NCBI GenBank assembly: GCA_040005265.1 | Contig: JBDTZF010000094.1 | Coordinates: forward strand, 1-10,610 | DNA length: 10,610 bases | Reading direction: 5' to 3' | DNA from: JBDTZF01 sp040005265 | GTDB lineage: Bacteria; Verrucomicrobiota; Verrucomicrobiia; Chthoniobacterales; UBA10450 | Part shown: positions 1-6,203 of the stretch, piece by piece | How the letters are laid out: every line of letters begins with the position of its first letter | Numbering within the stretch: position 1 is the stretch's first letter | Notes under the pieces: model-generated | Told to the model about the DNA's origin: nothing | What the model saw: only the letters and a program-made list of their open reading frames with translations | Database searches by the model: none | Translations under genes and position numbers: made by a program

Positions 1-1
1 T

Positions 2-1120
2 TATTGCGCGACCTTTCTCAAGCCGGAGATGCTGCACATCTACCGGCAAATCACCGCTCTCGAGCGCGTAGAATCCGTAGTCATTACCCGGAAACGCGAG
101 AACGCCGACCGTTTCCCGCTTGATCAGATCGACATCGTCCCGAAACCGGCGCTGCATTTTGCCCGGCGGATCTGGTATCGCCAGATACGCGACGCCCCCT
201 GGCAGATTTCATCCGGGGAATTGCGTGCGTTGACCGGTGCCCTGGAAAAGCGGAACGCGCGCTTGCTGCATATTTATTTCGGGCATATCGCGGTGCATTT
301 GCTGCCGCTCATTCGCGCCTGGCCGAATCCGTCGATCGTTTCTTTTCATGGCGCGGATGTGATGGTGGACATGGAGAAACCGGCCTATCTCGACGCCACT
401 CGGCAGATGCTGGAGGTTGTGAAGCTAGTACTCGTGCGGTCGGAATCGTTGCGCCGCGCTGTTGTCGAACTGGGTTGCGACGAAAACAAGATCGAAGTTC
501 AGCGCACCGGTATTCCGCTCGATGAATTTCTATTTCGCGAACGCGCTGTTCCGCAAAATGGCGAGTGGCGGTTTGTTCAGGCGTGTCGCTTGATCGAGAA
601 GAAAGGCCTGGCCACCACGCTTCACGCTTTCACCCATTTCCTGGAAAAATTCCCGCACGCGAAACTGACCATCGCCGGCGAAGGGCCGATGCTGGACGAT
701 CTGCGGGAGTTGACGCGAAAGCTGAAGATCGACAGTCGCGTGTCGTTGCCCGGTTTTGTTTCGCAGAAAGAAATGCGCGACATCTTCTATGCTTCACACA
801 TTTTTCTGCATCCCAGCGAAACCGGAATGGACGGCAATCAGGAAGGGATTCCGAATTCGATGCTCGAAGCGATGGCCAGCGGTCTTCCCGTTTTTGCTAC
901 CAATCATGGAGGCATTCCCGAGGCGATTGGGAACGGAGTGAGTGGAATTCTGGTAAGCGAGCGTGATTTCGAAGCTCTGGCGCGCGCGTTGCTCGATGCC
1001 GTGAAGAATCCACAACAGCTCATGACATTGGCACGCAACGGCGCCCAAGCGGTTCGTGAAAAATTCGATCTGCGCGCACAAGTCCGCCGCCTTGAGGAAA
1101 TTTATTTACGGCTGCTGTAG
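2..1120 (+). CDS. GT4 family glycosyltransferase, WcaL/AmsK-like (5' partial)
   Basis: This is a cytoplasmic retaining GT-B glycosyltransferase that would transfer a sugar from a nucleotide-sugar donor, probably during exopolysaccharide or other envelope glycan assembly. The first ATG is at 29, but the frame is open back to base 2 and the preceding codons read YCATFLKPE, which continues the conserved N-terminal region. The true start therefore probably lies just outside the window. Visible signatures are the SFHGADV segment of the acceptor domain; RLIEKKGL at the start of the donor-binding domain; the strand IAGEGPM; and GNQEGIPNSMLEAMASGLPV, which carries the E-x7-E motif of GT4 (Glu codons at 842-844 and 866-868), followed by HGGIPE. 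The GNQEGIP form resembles the colanic acid/amylovoran enzymes WcaL and AmsK. The acceptor and exact sugar cannot be read from the sequence. It ends in TAG at 1118 and is convergent with the next gene. Confidence 0.9.
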   Translation, partial: YCATFLKPEMLHIYRQITALERVESVVITRKRENADRFPLDQIDIVPKPALHFARRIWYRQIRDAPWQISSGELRALTGALEKRNARLLHIYFGHIAVHLLPLIRAWPNPSIVSFHGADVMVDMEKPAYLDATRQMLEVVKLVLVRSESLRRAVVELGCDENKIEVQRTGIPLDEFLFRERAVPQNGEWRFVQACRLIEKKGLATTLHAFTHFLEKFPHAKLTIAGEGPMLDDLRELTRKLKIDSRVSLPGFVSQKEMRDIFYASHIFLHPSETGMDGNQEGIPNSMLEAMASGLPVFATNHGGIPEAIGNGVSGILVSERDFEALARALLDAVKNPQQLMTLARNGAQAVREKFDLRAQVRRLEEIYLRLL

Positions 1121-1127
1121 CCACGGG

Positions 1128-1166
1128 CGTTGACCAACGGCCGCGGGCGATTGAGGTCAATCGCCC
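1128..1166. terminator. Tandem hairpins between convergent genes, possible bidirectional terminator or REP-like repeat
   Basis: Two inverted repeats fill the 60-bp gap between convergent genes. The first is CGTTG-AC-CAACG (1128-1139). The second is GGGCGATTG-AGGT-CAATCGCCC (1145-1166), a perfect 9-bp stem with a 4-nt loop. TTGACC (1130-1135) can alternatively pair with GGTCAA (1155-1160), so two folds compete. No clear U-tract follows on either strand, so an intrinsic terminator is only one reading; a dispersed palindromic repeat is the other. Confidence 0.55.
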
Positions 1167-1180
1167 CTACCCAAGGCGCG

Positions 1181-2215
1181 TTATATCCGGCCAAAAAAAT
1201 TCGCCAACTGCGCGCGGGTTGCCTGGAATGAAAGGCGCTCCATCGCGCGCCATTGCGATTCCAGGATCAATGTGGCCCGGCCATTCGTATTTGTGAGCAG
1301 GCCGGCGGCGACCTTGGCCAAATCGTTCATGCTGCGACCCTCGCCGCAAGTCTTGGAAAAAACGATGCGATCGATCGCGCCGTCACCACCCACGCAAATT
1401 GTGCGCGCCAAGAGCGCATCCCCTGCGACTTGCCCCGGCACGCGGCTGCGATCGAGTTGCAAGACGATTTTGTGCCGGGCGATCTCGCGCAAGTAATCAG
1501 CGTACGGTTTTTCCTTTTCGATTACATTCAACTTTCCGGCGGGAAATTTGAGCTCGGCCAAACGCCGCCGGCCTTTCCATCCATCCAGGTTGAAAACGGT
1601 AACCGGTTCGCCGCTCGCTTCGCAAAGCTGCCGCGCCACGAGTAACGCCGCGAAGTGATTCCGCGACGGCACGGCCCACTCGCGAGTGCCGATGAAGATA
1701 CCGGCTTGCGCATTGGGCGGCACGGATAAATCCCATTGTTTATCCTCCAGCGGGTACGGCGTCGGAATAAAAGCGACTGTGGTGGGATCGCGGCGCAGGC
1801 GCGCGCGCCAGTAAACTTCCGCCGCCTCGGGAGTGGTGGCGATGCATCCGTCGGCGTGTTCGACCATTCTCATGAAGCGCGCCAGCCTCGCTCGCTTGCT
1901 TAATTGTTCCGCAATCTGGTGCAGGCCGGTCTCTTTCAGCGACACGGCGACCTTCCGCCCATTCCGTTTCAATTCTTTGAAAGCGCGCTCGGATGCCCGA
2001 AAATCCCCGCGCAACAGAAGCAGGACCGGCAGCTCATCCACCACGGCGCGCTGAGTGTCGTGTTGAAAAATTCCCTGAGTGCAGGCGGCAAACGCATGAA
2101 AATTTACCGGCGGATGCACCGGCGTGCCCGGTCCTGACGGATCTCGAAAATTCTGTTCCGGATCGCGCCCGCCGGGATTGAGCACGGTCAACCGAAATTC
2201 CGCGGTCTCCGTCAT
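1181..2215 (-). CDS. Divergent GT-B-like glycosyltransferase / hypothetical protein
   Basis: This 344-residue protein has no signal peptide or membrane segment and is probably cytoplasmic. I do not recognise the exact family. The layout resembles a GT-B glycosyltransferase: an N-terminal half ending in HADGCIATTPEAAEVY (around 140-155) and PTPYPLEDK; then GIFIGTREWAVPSRNH, which looks like the start of a donor-binding Rossmann half; and a late segment, YLREIARHKIVLQLDRS, followed by VAGDALLARTICVGGDGAIDR, where GT4 enzymes carry their nucleotide-sugar loop. The classical E-x7-E is not evident, so activity is uncertain. The ATG at 2215 lies only 3 bp after the stop of the upstream PBP gene, and an AGGA sits 10 nt before it inside the PBP 3' end. 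Co-transcription and translational coupling with the PBP are therefore likely. An envelope glycan role is inferred from this linkage. Confidence 0.7.
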   Translation of the reverse strand: MTETAEFRLTVLNPGGRDPEQNFRDPSGPGTPVHPPVNFHAFAACTQGIFQHDTQRAVVDELPVLLLLRGDFRASERAFKELKRNGRKVAVSLKETGLHQIAEQLSKRARLARFMRMVEHADGCIATTPEAAEVYWRARLRRDPTTVAFIPTPYPLEDKQWDLSVPPNAQAGIFIGTREWAVPSRNHFAALLVARQLCEASGEPVTVFNLDGWKGRRRLAELKFPAGKLNVIEKEKPYADYLREIARHKIVLQLDRSRVPGQVAGDALLARTICVGGDGAIDRIVFSKTCGEGRSMNDLAKVAAGLLTNTNGRATLILESQWRAMERLSFQATRAQLANFFGRI

Positions 2216-2218
2216 TCG

Positions 2219-4777
2219 TTAGTTGTCCTGTTCATCCGACGGTGACGGCGTCTGACTCTTTAGCAAAGTATCATCGAGCTCCTCGTCCGACGGACCGACC
2301 GGGATCGCTTTCCTGATTTCCATCGGCTCTTTCTCAAGCGGCTTTACCGCCTCCGGGGTCAGGCCGCGGTTGTTATTCTTTTCCGTTCCGCCCGGTTCTT
2401 TTAGCGGTTGCGAAGCAATCCCTTCGTCCGACGGATGTTCGATTACCGGCTTGATGTTCGGCTTGATCGAATTGTAAGGATCTTTATCAGCCAGCAGCGT
2501 TGGCGACTTTACCGTGACCGGCGTGACCTCGCGAACATCGACCGCCAATTCCGCGCGCGGCAAATCGCTGGCCGGAAGATCGCGGACGAGTCGAGTGTGC
2601 GGTTCGCCATGGACATTGCACGGCTCCGTCGGAGCTTGCGCCGCCGTGGCAATTTCCATGTAAGTGGTGCGTCGCTGAACAGCTTCGCCGTTCGCGCCCT
2701 TCACGGTGTCATAGCACTTGTCGGTCGCAAGCAAACCCGATCGCGCACAGATCTCCACTTGCTTAAGCGTGGCCGGTTGTTTGATTTCCTGCGGTGGATA
2801 ATGATCGGCCGCCGCATTCATCACATCCACCCATACCGGCAACGCGATCTCCCGTCCGAACGCCCCGCGATAAATTTTCTGCGGTTTATCGAATCCCGCC
2901 CAAACGGCGCAGGTAAAATTGCTGGCATAACCGGCGAACAACGCATCGGTAAAATCGTAGGCCGTGCCGGTTTTTCCTGCGGCTGACATTTTCTTGAGGC
3001 CGAATTGCGTGCGCGCCGCTTTGCCCGTCCCCGAAACGAGCGCATCGACAAGACAGGAGTGAACTTCATAAGCCGTCTCCGGCTTGATGACCGTCTCCTT
3101 TTTGTTTTCGCGCCGCGCCGTCCAGACCGTGCCGTCCTTTTCCTCGATCCTATCGAGAATATGAGTCGCCGTTGGCCGCGTCCCGCCGTTCGGGAAAATC
3201 GTGTAGGCCAGCCCGAGTTCGGCCAGGGTCACCTCACTACTGCCCAGAAATGTCGACGGGTAAGGTCGGAGCGTGGAACGAATGCCAGCCGAATGACAGA
3301 GCTGCAAGATTGGATCGACACCGACGTTCATCCCGATTCGAATGGCGGCGCCGTTCTTCGATTTCGCCAGGGCCTCGCGCGCCGTGATTGCGCCTTCGTA
3401 ACGGTTGTCCGCGCTTTCCGGTCCCCACTCGCCAAGAATACCTGTGGTGCCGCCGATCATGACCGCGCGATTATCGAGTGGCGAATCTTCCACGATCGAG
3501 CCCGGGAACATTCCGTCCTCGAACGCAGCCGCAAAAACAAACGGCAACATCGCCGTTCCCACCGGGCGCTTTGCCTGTAAAGCGCGATCGTATTGGTTAT
3601 GCTCGAAATCGCGCCCGCCTACCAGCACCAGAATCCCGCCGGTCTCGTTGTCGATTCCGATAACGGCTCCCTGCAAATACTCCGGCGCCGGTTGACTGGC
3701 GATTGCGCCGTTCGACTTCGCCTTCCGGAAGGAGGCCGCGTAATCCGCGTAAGTTTGGTGAGTGTACCCGGGAGTCTGCTCGGCCTTGTCGAGACTTCGG
3801 CGCAATGATTCTTCCGCCACCTTTTGGAGGTCGGCATCGATCGTTGTGTGAATGCGGAAGCCTTCATTCATCGCCCGGTCCCAACCGACTGCCTCGATCA
3901 CTTTCTGGCGGATGTAATCCACTGCGTAGCTTTGGCCTTGCGCATTTTGTCGGTTGCCGACTACGAGCTCTTCCTGCTGCGCGCTCGCCCATTGCTGGCG
4001 ATTGATAAATTCGAGGTCGCGCATCCGGTTCAGAGCATAGTTGCGCGCTTCGCGCGAGCCGGCGAGATCGCTCCAGGGCGACAATCGATTTGGGCTCTTG
4101 ATGAGGCCGGCCAGCGTCGCGCATTCCGCCAGTGTGAGGGCCCGCGCTTGTTTATTAAAGTACCCGCGCGCCGCCGCTTCCGCCCCATATAAACCGCCGC
4201 CGAAATAAATCCGGTTCAGATACAGCTCCATGATCTTCTGTTTGCCCAAACGATCTTCCACCCGGCGGGCCAGAAAAATCTCGAGCATCTTGCGGTGAAA
4301 TGTTTTCTCCTTGAGGGCAAAGGTATTGCGCGCCAGTTGCTGTGTGATTGTGCTGGCTCCCTGGCGCACATGGCCGGCCAGCGAATTCTTTAGGGCCGCC
4401 CGCACGATCCCGAACAGATCGTAACCGTGATGCTGGTAGAATTTTGTGTCTTCGACCGCGACGACCGCATTGATCAGGTCTCGCGGCAACTGCTCGTAAG
4501 GAACGGCCTCGCGGTTTTCGACGTAGATCTGGCCAAAAATCTTCCCATTACGATCGAGAATCACGCTGGCCGATTCCATCTCGTTGAGCTTGGTCAGGTC
4601 GAACGTGGCTGCTTCGTCATTGAGCTCGGAAGCGAGCGTAAAAAAATAAATGGAGATTCCGACGAAGAGCAACGCCACGACGGCAACTGGAACGTAAAAC
4701 AGCGGCCTGAAGTACCATGGCTTGCGCAGGCGATAACCTGGCGGCGGCAGCAGATGTTGGGTGTTGGACGTTTTCAC
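2219..4777 (-). CDS. Class A penicillin-binding protein (PBP1A-like) with degenerate transpeptidase nucleophile motif
   Basis: This 852-residue inner-membrane protein should polymerise lipid II glycan strands in the periplasm. The GTG start at 4777 is followed by a basic stretch (RLRKPWYFR) and one membrane anchor at about 24-48. The GT51 domain is intact: VEDTKFYQHHG with catalytic Glu109, RQGASTITQQLARN (about 138-151), RKMLEIFLARR and MELYLNRIYFGGGLYG. The transpeptidase domain (roughly 330-650) has GGRDFEHNQYDRA, S473-K474-N475 for the SxN motif and K602-T603-G604-T605 for KTGT. Where the family has GSxxKPF it reads G407-TAML-PF, replacing the nucleophilic Ser with Thr408 and the Lys with Leu411. 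Cross-linking and beta-lactam acylation are therefore probably lost. The last 85 or so residues form a Pro/Glu/Lys-rich, probably disordered tail. No convincing Shine-Dalgarno sequence precedes the GTG. It is the first gene of a two-gene unit and diverges from the methyltransferase. Confidence 0.93.
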   Translation of the reverse strand: MKTSNTQHLLPPPGYRLRKPWYFRPLFYVPVAVVALLFVGISIYFFTLASELNDEAATFDLTKLNEMESASVILDRNGKIFGQIYVENREAVPYEQLPRDLINAVVAVEDTKFYQHHGYDLFGIVRAALKNSLAGHVRQGASTITQQLARNTFALKEKTFHRKMLEIFLARRVEDRLGKQKIMELYLNRIYFGGGLYGAEAAARGYFNKQARALTLAECATLAGLIKSPNRLSPWSDLAGSREARNYALNRMRDLEFINRQQWASAQQEELVVGNRQNAQGQSYAVDYIRQKVIEAVGWDRAMNEGFRIHTTIDADLQKVAEESLRRSLDKAEQTPGYTHQTYADYAASFRKAKSNGAIASQPAPEYLQGAVIGIDNETGGILVLVGGRDFEHNQYDRALQAKRPVGTAMLPFVFAAAFEDGMFPGSIVEDSPLDNRAVMIGGTTGILGEWGPESADNRYEGAITAREALAKSKNGAAIRIGMNVGVDPILQLCHSAGIRSTLRPYPSTFLGSSEVTLAELGLAYTIFPNGGTRPTATHILDRIEEKDGTVWTARRENKKETVIKPETAYEVHSCLVDALVSGTGKAARTQFGLKKMSAAGKTGTAYDFTDALFAGYASNFTCAVWAGFDKPQKIYRGAFGREIALPVWVDVMNAAADHYPPQEIKQPATLKQVEICARSGLLATDKCYDTVKGANGEAVQRRTTYMEIATAAQAPTEPCNVHGEPHTRLVRDLPASDLPRAELAVDVREVTPVTVKSPTLLADKDPYNSIKPNIKPVIEHPSDEGIASQPLKEPGGTEKNNNRGLTPEAVKPLEKEPMEIRKAIPVGPSDEELDDTLLKSQTPSPSDEQDN

Positions 4778-4968
4778 TGATCGAGGCGGCGCAATGTAGT
4801 CAGCAAATGCCGAACGCTCAACAGCCTGTGGGGCGTCTGTGTCAGACGCCTTCTTCCCGCATTGCCGCTAGGGCGAGCGAAGAGCAATTGGGAGATTGCG
4901 AATCAACGTTGGGCGCCTGCCGCGCCGTAGCTTGCCGAAGGCGGGTTGGACGTTGAGCGTTGAGCGTT
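4763..4968. repeat. Short direct repeats GTTGGACGTT and CGTTGAG heptamers around two divergent gene starts
   Basis: GTTGGACGTT occurs at 4763-4772 and again, in the same orientation, at 4945-4954, bracketing the divergent PBP/methyltransferase region. The second copy runs into tandem GTTGAGC heptamers (4952-4965) and then GTTGA, which supplies the TTG start codon of the methyltransferase. The first copy lies in codons 2-5 of the PBP. A reverse-oriented relative, AACGCTCAAC, lies at 4813-4822. The pattern looks like a degenerate dispersed simple repeat that has been used as a gene leader on both sides. Confidence 0.55.
4832..4850. repeat. Perfect hairpin in the PBP/methyltransferase divergent region
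   Basis: GGCGTCTG-TGT-CAGACGCC forms a perfect 8-bp stem with a 3-nt loop and is followed on the plus strand by TTCTTCCC. It lies in a divergent promoter region, where a terminator serving either flanking gene would be out of place. A dispersed palindromic repeat or a regulator-binding inverted repeat is more likely. No clear -35/-10 pair was assigned in 4778-4966. Confidence 0.5.
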
Positions 4969-6130
4969 GAAGACATCGAGCGACAATCCGGCCTTGATCG
5001 AAAGCATTCGCGCTGAAATCCGCACCCGCGGCCCGCAGTCGTTCGCCTGGTTTATGCAAAACGCCCTTTATCATCCGGAGCATGGATATTATTCGAGCGG
5101 GCGTGCCGCGATCGGCCGCCACGGCGATTTCTTTACCAGCGTCAGCGTCGGCCCGCTTTTCGGGCAGTTGCTCGCCGCGCAATTTGCCGAGATTTGGGAT
5201 CGGATGGGGAGGATTGACAATTTCGTCATTGTCGAGCAAGGCGCGCATGACGGGCAATTCGCGCGCGACGTCCTCGAGGCAATGCAGCAACGTGCTCCGG
5301 ATTTTTTTAGCGCGGTGCGTTACCGGATCGCCGAGCCGTTCCCGATCTGGCGGGACCGACAACAGAAAGTGTTGGAGCCGTTTCTCGGCAAAGTAGAATG
5401 GTGCCGAGAGCTATCTTCACCCTCAAAGATTAGCCCTCACCTCAATCCTCTCCCTGGGGGAGAGGAGGACGCGAAGCGCCAGGTGAGGGCCAAGCCTTTT
5501 GAGCCGTTCACCGGCGTGCATTTCTCAAACGAATTGTTGGATGCAATGCCGATCCATCTGCCCGGGAAACTTGTCGATCTTGATGGCGACGAGTTTGTCT
5601 TCATCGATCGAGCGGTCAGCGATGGCGCGAGATTCAACCAGCGAGCGCTCGATTGGATCGACAAGGTCGCTGCGAACTTGCAGCGTGGTTATATCATCGC
5701 CGTCGATTACGGCCACATGCGCGACGAATTCGAGCCAGCCATTCAGGTCCGCGCGCAACATCGACATCTCGATTCGCCGTTCGAGCAGATCGGACAGGCC
5801 GACATCACCGCGCACGTCGATTGGACCAGTGTGATCGAGCGTGCAAAGAAAGATGGCCTGCGCGTCGCGGGATTCACCGATCAACATCATTTTCTCACCG
5901 GCCTACTTTCTTCCTGGCCGGAGATACTGCAAGCTGGCTCGTTAGACTCGACTGCTTTAAGCGGTCAAGTTCGAGTGACCGATGTCAATGGAAAAGCGCA
6001 ACGTGAGATGCAGACATTGCTGCATCCCGAGATGATGGGGCGCAGTTTTCAGGTCCTCGCTCTCGCGAAGGATGTCGATCCTGGTCCACCGTTGAGCGGA
6101 TTCAAGTTCGCGCGGCCACTGGAACAATGA
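4967..6130 (+). CDS. SAM-dependent methyltransferase, MidA/NDUFAF7 family (COG1565, PF02636)
   Basis: This 387-residue soluble protein belongs to the class I SAM methyltransferases related to mitochondrial NDUFAF7, which dimethylates an arginine of complex I subunit NDUFS2. The bacterial substrate is generally unknown. Signatures are GPQSFAWFMQNALYHPEHGYYSS (22-44, cited in part: ALYHPEHGYYSS), IGRHGDFFTSVSVGPLFGQ, the SAM-binding strand VIVEQGAHDGQFARDVL (about 87-103), VHFSNELLDAMPIH (184-197), IIAVDYG (243-249) and ADITAHVDW. The TTG at 4967 is chosen because an in-frame TGA lies at 4961 and the conserved N-terminal region begins by residue 11; the next ATG would remove it. There is no obvious Shine-Dalgarno sequence. 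Residues 156-175 (SPHLNPLPGGEEDAKRQVRA) are encoded by an inserted palindromic repeat. The segment after DYGHMRDEF seems a few residues short, lacking the usual GTLRxY. Whether it is still active is uncertain. Confidence 0.88.
   Translation: MKTSSDNPALIESIRAEIRTRGPQSFAWFMQNALYHPEHGYYSSGRAAIGRHGDFFTSVSVGPLFGQLLAAQFAEIWDRMGRIDNFVIVEQGAHDGQFARDVLEAMQQRAPDFFSAVRYRIAEPFPIWRDRQQKVLEPFLGKVEWCRELSSPSKISPHLNPLPGGEEDAKRQVRAKPFEPFTGVHFSNELLDAMPIHLPGKLVDLDGDEFVFIDRAVSDGARFNQRALDWIDKVAANLQRGYIIAVDYGHMRDEFEPAIQVRAQHRHLDSPFEQIGQADITAHVDWTSVIERAKKDGLRVAGFTDQHHFLTGLLSSWPEILQAGSLDSTALSGQVRVTDVNGKAQREMQTLLHPEMMGRSFQVLALAKDVDPGPPLSGFKFARPLEQ
5433..5490. repeat. 58-bp REP/MITE-like palindromic element inside the methyltransferase gene
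   Basis: The ends are perfect 10-bp inverted repeats: GCCCTCACCT (5433-5442) and AGGTGAGGGC (5481-5490). Inside is a second perfect hairpin, CCTCTCCC-TGG-GGGAGAGG (5447-5465), and a small GCG-AAG-CGC (5471-5479). The arrangement CCCTCACC..CCTCTCCC..GGGAGAGG..GGTGAGGG is that of a dispersed bacterial intergenic repeat, recalled from general knowledge. Here it is read in frame without a stop and encodes a linker of about 20 residues between the SAM-binding half and the NELLDAMP motif of the enzyme. Confidence 0.85.
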
Positions 6131-6145
6131 ACTTTCCATTTGCAT

Positions 6146-6190
6146 TCGAACGAATGGAGACTTTCGTCTCCGAATTCCCGGCCGGGAATT
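6146..6190. repeat. Cluster of three hairpins in the leader of the lysozyme gene
   Basis: The 73-bp gap between the methyltransferase stop and the lysozyme ATG holds three inverted repeats in a row. CATTCG-AA-CGAATG lies at about 6143-6156. GGAGAC-TTTC-GTCTCC lies at 6156-6171. A perfect 18-bp palindrome, AATTCCCGGCCGGGAATT, lies at 6173-6190 and ends 13 bp before the start codon. They may be a repeat cluster, an attenuator or terminator for the upstream gene, or (the palindrome) an operator. No purine-rich ribosome binding site lies between the palindrome and the ATG. Confidence 0.6.
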
Positions 6191-6203
6191 TTCCGTCGCT
6201 CGA

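Noticed and set aside
2408..3580. Two plus-strand open frames of about 190 codons opposite the PBP gene
   Set aside because: They are antisense to a protein with clear GT51 and transpeptidase motifs, show Arg-rich composition typical of shadow frames in GC-rich DNA, and have no recognisable domain.
4832..4850. Intrinsic terminator reading of the hairpin
   Set aside because: It lies between divergent gene starts, where no transcript from the flanking genes is expected to end, and the T-stretch is short and broken.
4868..5362. Minus-strand open frame of 164 codons over the methyltransferase start
   Set aside because: It overlaps the conserved N-terminal and SAM-binding motifs of the methyltransferase and has no domain signal.
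5433..5490. CRISPR repeat or attenuator interpretation of the palindrome
   Set aside because: There is a single copy with no spacers, and it lies inside an open coding frame, so a dispersed repeat insertion explains it better.
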